DNA of 64,000 nucleotides from Marinicella litoralis. GTDB taxonomy: Bacteria; Pseudomonadota; Gammaproteobacteria; Xanthomonadales; Marinicellaceae. The stretch is taken from NCBI RefSeq assembly GCF_002591915.1, contig NZ_NIHB01000002.1, forward strand, positions 380,133-444,132, given 5' to 3'. The position numbers and the translations under genes are program-made. Position 1 is the stretch's first letter. Every line of letters starts with the position of its first letter. Of the stretch, positions 55,838 through 64,000 are shown in pieces. The notes beneath the pieces were generated by a model. The model was not told where the DNA came from and did not search any database. It worked only from the letters and a program-made list of their open reading frames with translations.

Positions 55838-58582
55838 TTATGGGGTACATGCAGGAGGATTGTTTGGAGACAAACCTGGATCACATAAATCATACCCTGT
55901 GAATTCAACAATCGCTTCAGGTTCACCTGTACCCGTTGTGAATGTACACGTTCCAGTAAAGAATTCATTGATACCACTCAAAGAGGCATTGACATTGGCA
56001 ATTGCCATACCATTCTCATCGGTATTTCCTGGTTGTGCAGTCACTGTTAGGGTTCCACCTGTTGATTCACACGAACCGAACAATGGAACATTCGGAATGC
56101 CTTGACCATTACCACCAAAGAGATGTAAATCGATAACTTTCAGACCATTGGTGAAATGAAATTGAGGTGTTGCCGATAAATAAATGGCACCTGGGTCACC
56201 AATTTCAATACAAACACCACCTTCTTCATTGATACAGCTTAAGGATCCAGCATTAAAGACGAATCCAGTACCATCTACATCACCGATGATGCCGGTAGCA
56301 TCGGCAAGACCTGTTGCACAACCATCAGCTCCGGTGCGGTTATCCATAATTCCTGAGCCATCAACACCATCAATTGAACCTGAACCTGATCCACCTATGA
56401 ACGCCCATTGAATGGCAACACCTTGGATTGGATGAGAAGCCGCATCAAACACACATACAGTGACTGTGGTTGATGAGTTCGCGGGTATAACTGATGGAGC
56501 CGCTGTAATGTAAGCTGTTCTGTCTTCACCCAAAGAGGCGATGCCAGGGTATAGAATCAATTCAACATCAGTAACAACTCGAGTTGTTCCATTGGTCGTG
56601 GCACCTTGGCCTTTGGCGTAAATTCCAGCAATTTTACCCAATTTCGAAACTGGGTAATTAACCTGGGTGGTCACGACGCCATTTTCATTGATGACTCCCG
56701 TGGCATTGATGTTGCCATCTACAGCTCTACCCACAATGTAAGGAACCACACCCAAACTGTTGTTTACCGTACCTGTTAAATCATTGTTATTAAATCTTTC
56801 TGATATTCTTAATGAAGTTTGCGACAACACTGTTTGTACTGTTGAAGAACTTTCTAAATCTTCATTACCCAAGATCTCTTCGCCAAATACCAACAAAGTA
56901 TCACCAGGCTGAGTACCGCCAGCAGCCGTTTGGAACTCACCCGATGCTGAGGTAAATAAGCTGCCACCCTCCTCAGGATCACCGTCAAGGCCTGCAATGA
57001 TGAATGAACCTGGACCATTTTCAGGATAGCCTTCAATCGGACTGTCTATCAAACCAAATTGAATGGTTTGAGGCAATGCAGGGTTACCACCTTTGTCCGT
57101 ACCAATTGCACTGACCGTCATCGTATAACTACCGTCTAAGTTACCAATACCATCATCACTGAGGACATTACCATCAACAGTATTGACAAATAAACTGTTT
57201 ATATTAGGTGAAGTAATGTCTAATCCAAACAAGACGCCATCACTGATGATGAAGTTGTTCTGTGCTGTGATTGGGTCTTGTAAACCATTATCAACATTAT
57301 TATCAGCACGGTCTGTGGTTGCAGTCATGAACACAGTATTTGGATTTGAACCACTTAATAATTGAAATGAAGCCACGCCATTTCCAGTTGCTAAATTAAT
57401 TGATTGACCAGAGACAGTTTGACCTGACGCATTGACACCAGTGATCTTTTCACCGCTGTTTTGACTGTCTGTCGAAATATCTATCATTACATTGTTGAAG
57501 CCATTTGGGTTAGGCACAGGGAAATTACTAGAGGACTCAACCAATACTTGTATCACTTGACTTTGTGAACCACCAGAGCCATTGACATAGTTGGCACCAG
57601 AACCTGCCAATGATATTGAAGTAGGAAGATCGACAGGACCATTGTCTACAATGATATCAACTTGTTGGCTGATCTCTGTATTTAAAAATTCATCAAAGGC
57701 ATTAACAGTGATGGTGGCTGTACCTGGCGTATTCGACCATATAAAAATGGTTCCTTTACCTGCAACCATATCAACGGGGCCTTGACCTAGTAAAATAAAG
57801 GTTTCATTATCTTCAGTCAATGGATCACCATCATCTTGTGTTTCAGGATCGTCAAGGGTTGAAAATGCAGCCACACTAACAGGGTTGATTGCCACTCCAA
57901 CTGTTGAAGTATCACCACCAGTAACCACAGGATTGATAAAATTACCCAGAGGATCTCTGAATGAAATGGTCGCCTCAGTCATATACACCGTACCAAAAGC
58001 TTGTCTTGGTGAAAGTCCAAATACGTTGGCGGGTAAAGTAGTAGTAATGGGTTCAATGGTCAGTCTGTCGAAAGGCTCTGGACCTTGTGTCACAGTAAAT
58101 TGAAAATTGAATGAAGATGTGCGATTTGTAGTAGGGTCAACTGCTGATGCCGTTAAATTCACATTGCCAGCCGTGGCACCACTGTGAATATAAAAAGTAA
58201 CATTACCACCACTGGACAATTCGGAAACAGATTGTGCAGTCAACTCAAGCTCGTTCTCAACAGTTGATGAGTCGTCAGCAGGAGAGATCAAAGCCACTGA
58301 TGCATTTGTCGTACTCAGTTGAACTGCAGTGCCATTCGGAATTGCTGTCCCATTATCAAAAGTCACGTTCACGCTGACTGATGTCAAAAAAGGTGAAGAT
58401 TCTGATGCTGGGAAATTATTGGTGTTTGAAGGAATATTGTTTTGAGCAGGTGTCACTGTAAATTTCAAATTTGAAACCACCGGACCAGGTGAAGCGCCGC
58501 CGCTGTCACTGCTTCCGCCACAAGCTGTTAACAATACAGCAACCCAACTAATCAATAATATATTTTTTGTAAAATTTGACAT
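55838..58582 (-). CDS. Large Ig-like repeat lipoprotein at the end of the pil operon
   Basis: A 914-residue lipoprotein: signal MSNFTKNILLISWVAVLLTAC with lipid attachment at Cys21, then a GGSSDSGG linker. The body consists of repeated bacterial Ig-like (Big-type) beta domains with Asp/Asn/Thr-rich loops, such as FDNGTAIPNGTAVQLSTTNA and FTVTQGPEPF. A cysteine-containing distal part (LSCINEEGGVCIEIG, FGSCESTGG) may hold disulfides. It begins 19 bases after pilQ with no terminator between, and ends at the strong terminator, so it appears to be a pil operon gene. An outer-membrane surface protein or pilus-linked adhesin is likely; direct evidence is absent. Confidence 0.82.
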   Translation of the reverse strand: MSNFTKNILLISWVAVLLTACGGSSDSGGASPGPVVSNLKFTVTPAQNNIPSNTNNFPASESSPFLTSVSVNVTFDNGTAIPNGTAVQLSTTNASVALISPADDSSTVENELELTAQSVSELSSGGNVTFYIHSGATAGNVNLTASAVDPTTNRTSSFNFQFTVTQGPEPFDRLTIEPITTTLPANVFGLSPRQAFGTVYMTEATISFRDPLGNFINPVVTGGDTSTVGVAINPVSVAAFSTLDDPETQDDGDPLTEDNETFILLGQGPVDMVAGKGTIFIWSNTPGTATITVNAFDEFLNTEISQQVDIIVDNGPVDLPTSISLAGSGANYVNGSGGSQSQVIQVLVESSSNFPVPNPNGFNNVMIDISTDSQNSGEKITGVNASGQTVSGQSINLATGNGVASFQLLSGSNPNTVFMTATTDRADNNVDNGLQDPITAQNNFIISDGVLFGLDITSPNINSLFVNTVDGNVLSDDGIGNLDGSYTMTVSAIGTDKGGNPALPQTIQFGLIDSPIEGYPENGPGSFIIAGLDGDPEEGGSLFTSASGEFQTAAGGTQPGDTLLVFGEEILGNEDLESSSTVQTVLSQTSLRISERFNNNDLTGTVNNSLGVVPYIVGRAVDGNINATGVINENGVVTTQVNYPVSKLGKIAGIYAKGQGATTNGTTRVVTDVELILYPGIASLGEDRTAYITAAPSVIPANSSTTVTVCVFDAASHPIQGVAIQWAFIGGSGSGSIDGVDGSGIMDNRTGADGCATGLADATGIIGDVDGTGFVFNAGSLSCINEEGGVCIEIGDPGAIYLSATPQFHFTNGLKVIDLHLFGGNGQGIPNVPLFGSCESTGGTLTVTAQPGNTDENGMAIANVNASLSGINEFFTGTCTFTTGTGEPEAIVEFTGYDLCDPGLSPNNPPACTP

Positions 58583-58601
58583 AATTTACCTATCGTTAAC
58601 T

Positions 58602-60770
58602 TTATAAACTTTCTTTTATGATTGTAGGAGTTACAAATATCAATAACTCCGCTTTATTATCTGAAACAGATTTATTCCTAAATAAATTACCCAGGCCTGG
58701 TATATCACCCAAAACTGGAACTTTTGATTTAGTTGTTCTTCTTACTTGCTCGTAAATGCCACCTAATACAATGGTTTGACCATTATTAACTAACACCCTG
58801 GTTTTCACAGATCTGGTATCAATTGAAGGAACACTGCCTTCCCCTTGAGAAACCAACTCACCCACTGAATCTTGATTAACCTGCAAAGTCAAATCAATCC
58901 TTTCGTCTGGCGTGATTAATGGAGTCACTTGTAAAGTCAATGCTGCATCTTTGAATGAAGTAGCTGTCGCCCCACTAGATGATGATTCTTGATAAGGAAT
59001 CTGAACCCCTTGTTTAATGATCGCTTCAGATTGATTGGCCGTGATCACCCTAGGTGATGAAATCACTTCACCCCTGTCCTCGGTTTCTAATGCCGATAAT
59101 TCTAGATCCAAAAGGAAATCAGCTGCCAATATACTTGCAGCCCAAGTTCCAGCTGAAGAAGCAATGGCTGGTAAATTAACATTCAGCCTTTCACCAATAG
59201 GAGGACCTGCGATCAAATCTGATGGTTGGTTACTTGGAGTGACTGTTGGTAAACCTGAGCCACTTGGCGAAGTGTATCTATTTAACAAGGCAGCATTTGA
59301 CATTCTGTCTACTGCCAAAGCACTACCACCTGTGCTGATGATGTTACCGTATTTATCTTCATGAGAACCATTGATACCAAAACGGACACCAAGTTCATCA
59401 CCAAATTTTTCCGAGGCAACCACAATTCTTGATTCAATTTGCACTTGTTCTACTGATCGATCCAATGTATCTACCAATTCTTGAATAACAATTATTTTGT
59501 CTGGAATATCATTAACCAAAAGCGTGTTTGTGCGCTCATCAAATGTGACTGAACCTCGATCTGAAAGCAATGAATTGGTATTACCACCGCCACCACCACC
59601 AGAACTACTGCCTTCACCAGTAATCAACTCAGCTAAATCTTCAGCTTTTGCGTAGTTTACTTGTATGAAAATATTGTCAAGTGGTTGAAGTTCAATTTTT
59701 TTACTGAGCGCTTCAAGCTTCTCTTGCTCTCGTTGATTTATTTCAGAGGCTGGTGCCACCCAAATAACATCACCTGTTCGACGTTGATCCAGTTGCTTAC
59801 TTTGTAAAACAATATCCAATGCTTGGTCCCAAGGAACATTATTCAATCTTAAAGTCACATTACCATTGACCGTATCAGCAACTACTATATTTAATTGTGA
59901 AGCATCAGCAATTAATTGAATGACTGACCTTACCGGTATGTCTTGAAAGTTGAATGAAACCAGATTACCGACATAAACAATCTCAGAGTCTAGCAAAGTG
60001 GTTTTATCTACATTGGTTTTACTTTTTTCTTTGACTTCAACTGTATACATATTACCCGTTTGGTAAGCCATTTTATCGAAAGCGCCTTCTGCTTCAATTT
60101 CGATCTTAACATTACCACTGCTTTGTCTGGTATCTACATAGGTCACTGGAGTGGCAAAATCTATCACGTCTAACTTCCTGTCCATTGATTCTGCAACACG
60201 ACTACCAGCAATTTCAACAACGATTTTTCCATTGATTTCTGACAAGTTAATCGGTGTATTGCTGTTACTTAAAGTAACGCTGATGACACCTTGCCCTTCT
60301 AAGCCCCTTCTGAAATCCACAAACTCAACTTCTGTTGTGTTTTTAGTTGAGGTGATTTTTCTGCTGTTATCGGAACCAGATAGCATCAAAGACAAAACGT
60401 TTCCATTGACTGCAAATTTATGACCCACTTCGTGAGTAAAATCCAATACAACTCTGGTTTTAGAATTGGTAGATACAATCCTAAGTCCTTTAGCCGCACC
60501 TGTACCAATATTTAGATTGGTGATTCCTGATGAATTAACGGTGTCTTTAAAATCCAATGCCAAACGAGGTGGTAGATTAGTAGAAAATGTTTCAGGAGTC
60601 TCTGGAATCGATTCGAATTCGAAATCAACAACAATCAAACCATTTTCGCCTGTTTTTAAATCAACTGATTGGATGGCATTTTGACTCAACACTTGACAAC
60701 TGAACATTAACAGCACCAAACACTGAATAGCTCTTAACTTTATTTGTGTGTTTATAAATCGATTTTTCAT
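58602..60770 (-). CDS. pilQ: Type IV pilus secretin PilQ
   Basis: A 722-residue outer-membrane secretin. After the signal peptide come AMIN-type beta domains (about residues 35-240) that bind peptidoglycan, an N0/N1 region (FNFQDIPVRSVIQLIADAS; NVPWDQALDIVLQ), and the secretin pore domain with VEIESRIVVA-like and GVQIPYQESSS, VLVNNGQTIVLGGIYEQ and VPVLGDIPGLGNLFR. A Gly-rich loop (SSSGGGGGGNTN) lies between N1 and the pore. It forms the channel through which the pilus passes. It follows pilP by 14 bases. Confidence 0.96.
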   Translation of the reverse strand: MKNRFINTQIKLRAIQCLVLLMFSCQVLSQNAIQSVDLKTGENGLIVVDFEFESIPETPETFSTNLPPRLALDFKDTVNSSGITNLNIGTGAAKGLRIVSTNSKTRVVLDFTHEVGHKFAVNGNVLSLMLSGSDNSRKITSTKNTTEVEFVDFRRGLEGQGVISVTLSNSNTPINLSEINGKIVVEIAGSRVAESMDRKLDVIDFATPVTYVDTRQSSGNVKIEIEAEGAFDKMAYQTGNMYTVEVKEKSKTNVDKTTLLDSEIVYVGNLVSFNFQDIPVRSVIQLIADASQLNIVVADTVNGNVTLRLNNVPWDQALDIVLQSKQLDQRRTGDVIWVAPASEINQREQEKLEALSKKIELQPLDNIFIQVNYAKAEDLAELITGEGSSSGGGGGGNTNSLLSDRGSVTFDERTNTLLVNDIPDKIIVIQELVDTLDRSVEQVQIESRIVVASEKFGDELGVRFGINGSHEDKYGNIISTGGSALAVDRMSNAALLNRYTSPSGSGLPTVTPSNQPSDLIAGPPIGERLNVNLPAIASSAGTWAASILAADFLLDLELSALETEDRGEVISSPRVITANQSEAIIKQGVQIPYQESSSSGATATSFKDAALTLQVTPLITPDERIDLTLQVNQDSVGELVSQGEGSVPSIDTRSVKTRVLVNNGQTIVLGGIYEQVRRTTKSKVPVLGDIPGLGNLFRNKSVSDNKAELLIFVTPTIIKESL

Positions 60771-60784
60771 ATAGTTACTCTCAT

Positions 60785-61312
60785 TTATTCTTCTTTCAAT
60801 GCCATAGCTGCTTCACGTTCACGCCAAGCGCCTAGTCCATCATTCAACCATTCAATAATTTTAATTTCATTTTCATATATTTCGGAAACAACACCGTGAT
60901 TGTGTCCAAGATAATGTCCAACTGAAACCCTATGGATTGTTCCATCAGGATCAACAACCAATCCCCAATAATTTCCTTCTTGTTCGTATGTACCAACCAT
61001 CAATAAACTATCCAGTGGATAAGATTCAAGGAATTCTTTGCGTCGAGTTAAGTCTGGCCCTTTGCCTGTTTCTGCAAACGAAGATGTTTCATTGGATTCA
61101 CTGTCATCTTGTTCTTCTAAATCATTAGAAAACGGGTCTCTGAATCCATTGGCATTGTACTCAAACACTTCATGCGGCTTTAACTGAGGCAATGGATCTA
61201 TTTGTGGCACAGGAATGTTTTTATGTCGCTCCATAAATTCATTGATGTCTTCTAATCCGTTGTTACAACCACCCAACAGCATGACCAACGACAATAAATA
61301 TATCGCCTTCAT
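60785..61312 (-). CDS. pilP: Type IV pilus lipoprotein PilP
   Basis: A 175-residue lipoprotein with signal MKAIYLLSLVMLLGGC and lipidation at Cys16. The C-terminal half is the beta-sandwich that contacts PilQ and PilNO: YPLDSLLMVGTYEQEGNYWG, VVDPDGTIHRVSVGHYLG and GVVSEIYENEIKIIE. The N-terminal linker is acidic and proline-rich. It overlaps pilO by four bases (ATGA). Confidence 0.93.
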   Translation of the reverse strand: MKAIYLLSLVMLLGGCNNGLEDINEFMERHKNIPVPQIDPLPQLKPHEVFEYNANGFRDPFSNDLEEQDDSESNETSSFAETGKGPDLTRRKEFLESYPLDSLLMVGTYEQEGNYWGLVVDPDGTIHRVSVGHYLGHNHGVVSEIYENEIKIIEWLNDGLGAWREREAAMALKEE

Positions 61313-61935
61313 TTTCCACCTCCACTTGCCGAGACTTCTTCATCATCTAAGTACCGATAAGTTTTTGCAGTTCCTTCCAACAACAACTGTCCACCTAAAA
61401 GTGAATCACCTGTAGGTTTTAGAGAAATGTCATGCATGGTTAAAATCACCACCCTGGGTAAAGAAGCCACACCACTCACAAAAGCACCGAAATCATGGTA
61501 ATTTCCTTTCATTCTCAAACTGATCGGTTTTTCTGCATAAAAATCTTTCAAAGTTTCAGCACCTGGCTCAAACAACTCATTATCGATGCCGCTGGCCAAT
61601 GCAGTTTGTGACACATCTACAATCAAATCAGACATTTCATTTTTACTAGGCAGTTGGCGCAACATGGATTGAAGAATAATTTCCATTTCTTCTAACTGTT
61701 CTTTGTATGCATCCAGTTGAGCTGCTTTTTTGTATTTTGTCGTATAAGTAGTTTTTAATGTACTTTCCTTTTTTTGCAATTCACCTAACTCAATGCGCTT
61801 GTCATTAATTACAAAATAGTATCCAGCTGCTAACAAAGCGGCAACCAACAATACGGCAGAACCAATCTTGAATTTCTTTGGCCAGCCACCAGGATTTGCG
61901 GTGTCTAAGCTATTAATTTCATCAATAATACTCAT
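61309..61935 (-). CDS. pilO: Type IV pilus inner-membrane protein PilO
   Basis: A 208-residue bitopic protein with a cytoplasmic N-terminus, one transmembrane helix (about residues 27-45), a coiled coil and a ferredoxin-like periplasmic domain. The segment LGELQKKESTLKTTYTTKYK is the coiled coil, and ISLRMKGNYHDFGAFVSGVA is typical of PilO. It pairs with PilN. It overlaps pilN by four bases. Confidence 0.92.
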   Translation of the reverse strand: MSIIDEINSLDTANPGGWPKKFKIGSAVLLVAALLAAGYYFVINDKRIELGELQKKESTLKTTYTTKYKKAAQLDAYKEQLEEMEIILQSMLRQLPSKNEMSDLIVDVSQTALASGIDNELFEPGAETLKDFYAEKPISLRMKGNYHDFGAFVSGVASLPRVVILTMHDISLKPTGDSLLGGQLLLEGTAKTYRYLDDEEVSASGGGK

Positions 61936-62516
61936 GAAACTTCCTCTTCCGAATTATCAGTGTCTTTATTTCTATTTGGATTAACCAACCTTACACTTAA
62001 TTTAAACTTTTGCTCATGTGATGTCAGGGTGTCATCTGCTCGAATATAGTCCAGATCAATTCCTGTGAACCAAGCTGAAGACTCCAGTCTTCTCATATAA
62101 TCTGAAACCCTAGAATGAGATTGTGAATACCCTTCTAATGACATGGAAGATCCTTTTTGCGTGATTTTTTCTAAAAACACACCATTTGGTATAGATTTAA
62201 CTAACTCATCGAACAAATGAACCATCTGTGTTCTGCTGGCCTGAAGCTCTTCAATCACTTCCTGCCTGGCAATCAAATTGGCTTTTTGAGCTTCTAGCTT
62301 TTTAATTTCGGCAATTTGCGCATCTAACTTACTTATTTCAGCCGTTAAATACTGGTTTCTTTGGTTTTGATATTTAACACTTTGATCAAAATAATAAAAA
62401 GCCAAGCCAAAAACAGCCAACGCCAATCCTGCTGAAATTCCCAGCAAAATGTAAAATTCTTTGGTTTGTTGTTGACGCCTTTCTTCACGCCAAGGTAATA
62501 AATTAATCTTTGCCAT
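61932..62516 (-). CDS. pilN: Type IV pilus inner-membrane protein PilN
   Basis: A 194-residue protein with the hallmark N-terminus INLLPWREERRQQ, which docks into PilM, then a transmembrane helix (about residues 24-42), a coiled coil and a periplasmic domain with IPNGVFLEKITQKGSSMSLEG. It lies two bases after pilM and forms the alignment complex with PilO and PilP. Confidence 0.94.
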   Translation of the reverse strand: MAKINLLPWREERRQQQTKEFYILLGISAGLALAVFGLAFYYFDQSVKYQNQRNQYLTAEISKLDAQIAEIKKLEAQKANLIARQEVIEELQASRTQMVHLFDELVKSIPNGVFLEKITQKGSSMSLEGYSQSHSRVSDYMRRLESSAWFTGIDLDYIRADDTLTSHEQKFKLSVRLVNPNRNKDTDNSEEEVS

Positions 62517-62518
62517 AA

Positions 62519-63577
62519 TCAGTCAAAATTCCTCAACGCTAAACCAACAACTGACATCATAGCTGGTGAATCAGCTTCTAATGCCTCACGACTTACTTTC
62601 GATGATAATTTAAAATTATTTACGGGATTGATCACTTCGGTAGGTACACCTATTTGATCCTCAACCAATGCATCTATATCAGGAATTGATGCACATCCTC
62701 CACCCAGTAGAATTCTATCTACATTTCCAAATTCTGTTGCAGAAAAGAAAAACTGTAAAGCACGACTGACTTGTTGGACTAAAGTGTCTTTAAATGATTG
62801 CAACACCTCTGATTCGTAACTTTCTGGTAAACCACCCTGTCTTTTTGCCAAACCGGCCTCATCGTAAGACAAACCATACCGCTGCATGATTTCTTCGGTT
62901 AATTGCTTACCACCGAAAGACTGTTCTCTGCTATAAATTCCAGTTTTCTTATGCATGGCATGCATGGTTGTTGTATTGGCACCAATATCAAACAATGCCA
63001 CAACTTCGTTGTCATCTATTCCATAATCATTTTTAACCATGTTGAAACACCTTTCGATAGCGAAAGCTTCAACATCGACAACTTTTAACTCCAAACCCGA
63101 TCCCTGAAATGCTTCAATAAAAACATCGACATTTTCAGATCGTGAACTCGCAATCAACACATTATTTACATCAGGGTTACCTTCAACAGGCCCCAACACA
63201 CAAAAGTCTAAACTGACCTCGTCGATTGGGTAAGGTATGTATTGAGTCGCATCCAGCTCAAGCTGTACTTCCAGCTCCTCTTCACTCAATTCACTGGGCA
63301 TTTGAATGATTTTTGTGATCACAGCAGATCCAGATACAGCAGTTGCAACACCTTTTGCTTTAATTCCTGCTTTATTGAATGCTTTACTGATGGCCGCTGA
63401 AACCAAATCAACTTCGGCAATGCTGTTATCAACCACTGCATTAACAGCCAATGGTTCTACAGCATACCTTTCAACCTTTATGTTATCAGCACTTCCAGAC
63501 AGCTGTAATATTTTTACTGCTGACGAACTGACATCCACTCCAACCAACTGAATTTTTTTTCGACCTAACAACTGCAA
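62519..63577 (-). CDS. pilM: Type IV pilus actin-like protein PilM
   Basis: A 352-residue cytoplasmic actin/FtsA-like ATPase. Nucleotide-site segments include GVDVSSSAVKILQL at the start, ALFDIGANTTTMHAMH and ILLGGGCASIPD. It binds the PilN N-terminus. The operon begins here; the region upstream to the tRNA holds the promoter. In many relatives a penicillin-binding protein gene is divergent from pilM; here a tRNA is found instead. Confidence 0.95.
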   Translation of the reverse strand: MQLLGRKKIQLVGVDVSSSAVKILQLSGSADNIKVERYAVEPLAVNAVVDNSIAEVDLVSAAISKAFNKAGIKAKGVATAVSGSAVITKIIQMPSELSEEELEVQLELDATQYIPYPIDEVSLDFCVLGPVEGNPDVNNVLIASSRSENVDVFIEAFQGSGLELKVVDVEAFAIERCFNMVKNDYGIDDNEVVALFDIGANTTTMHAMHKKTGIYSREQSFGGKQLTEEIMQRYGLSYDEAGLAKRQGGLPESYESEVLQSFKDTLVQQVSRALQFFFSATEFGNVDRILLGGGCASIPDIDALVEDQIGVPTEVINPVNNFKLSSKVSREALEADSPAMMSVVGLALRNFD

Positions 63578-63683
63578 AATATTCTCTCTCTTTTAAGTTC
63601 AATAAAACTTTATATATAAATTATGACCATTTGACCCACTTACTTACTTCATTTCTGTGTCACTAATCACATTTTCCATATAT

Positions 63684-63712
63684 ACTTTACTTTTTTTAAG
63701 AAGCCATTGCAA
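63684..63712 (-). promoter_or_regulatory. Possible sigma-70 promoter of the pil operon
   Basis: On the minus strand TTGCAA (63707-63712) and TAAAGT (63684-63689), each matching four of six consensus bases, are separated by 17 bases. The leader to pilM would be about 100 bases. I see no sigma-54 element here. Confidence 0.35.
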
Positions 63713-63847
63713 GAATAACCTTTAAAGTACTGAATAATCAAGACATATTTAATATTTATTGGTGTTTTTTTACACCCATTATTAGACATATACGATAATA
63801 ATTTCGCTTTAATTGCAACAATCGTAGTTTTTTAAGGAGTTTTGAAT

Positions 63848-63924
63848 TGGTGGGCCTGGTAGGACTCGAACCTACGACCAATGGATTATGAGTCCACTGC
63901 TCTAACCAACTGAGCTACAGGCCC
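63848..63924 (-). tRNA. tRNA with CAU anticodon (Ile2 or Met)
   Basis: On the minus strand: acceptor GGGCCTG/CAGGCCC, D arm GCTCAGTTGGTTAGAGC, anticodon loop CTCATAA (CAT) in a GTGGA/TCCAT stem, T arm GTAGG-TTCGAGT-CCTAC, discriminator A, and an encoded CCA. The anticodon context GACTCATAATC resembles tRNA-Ile2, whose C34 is modified to read AUA, but elongator Met cannot be excluded by eye. Confidence 0.9.
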
Positions 63925-64000
63925 TTTTTGAAAGGATGCGGAATTATAACTGATGATTTTTTGGCTTGCATTAATTATTAACATCAATTGGCAATTATAT

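Overview
The window looks like a chromosomal segment of a low-to-moderate GC gammaproteobacterium with an aerobic, probably marine or surface-associated lifestyle. The evidence is the gene order: grpE-dnaK-dnaJ-dapB divergent from recN, the trxB/aat/ald/ftsK and lolA/rarA/crcB neighbourhood, and a pilMNOPQ operon. Other traits are a wax ester synthase, an IPTL-CTERM-type sorting signal and many Ig/cadherin-like surface proteins. A Marinicella-like relative is my best guess, but this is inference from style and gene order and is not proven.

Region 1 (1-9812) holds two thioredoxin-fold proteins, the ABC-F ATPase YbiT, a storage-lipid pair (wax ester synthase plus alpha/beta hydrolase), a PQQ-type sugar dehydrogenase followed closely by a TonB-dependent receptor, and an SRPBCC gene with a decayed tandem copy. 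Region 2 (9816-19291) holds an amidohydrolase, an S4 RNA-binding protein, an ABC exporter pair, a small membrane protein, a histone-deacetylase-like amidohydrolase, an unusual papain-type protease fused to an alpha/beta hydrolase, a secreted esterase and an IPTL-CTERM protein. Region 3 (19382-30902) is housekeeping: dapB, dnaJ, dnaK and grpE with sigma-32-like promoter candidates, recN, an unknown secreted protein, tRNA-Arg(CCU) with a strange partial duplication, and the tightly packed lolA-rarA-crcB-TolB-like operon.

Region 4 (about 30900-39740) is the most interesting accessory block. It encodes a 1890-residue secreted Ig/cadherin plus beta-helix protein behind a promoter whose -10 sits inside a perfect inverted repeat. 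Downstream lie three tandem phage-tail-collar-type proteins, a Tat-like exported small protein, an overlapping GNAT acetyltransferase and, on the opposite strand, a second small protein resembling the exported one. No phage structural, lysis or integrase genes accompany them. The block separates ftsK from lolA-rarA, which are neighbours in E. coli, so it is probably a lineage-specific insertion.

Region 5 (39751-55713) contains a DsrE-like protein behind ftsK, ald, trxB, aat, a lipoprotein cyclophilin, an SprT-like protein, a 2-Cys peroxiredoxin, and an efflux operon of one membrane-fusion lipoprotein and two RND permeases. Region 6 (55838-63924) is the type IV pilus alignment/secretin operon pilMNOPQ, with a large Ig-like lipoprotein as an apparent sixth gene, and a CAT-anticodon tRNA upstream. 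Functional themes are envelope and surface structures, redox/thiol homeostasis and proteostasis.
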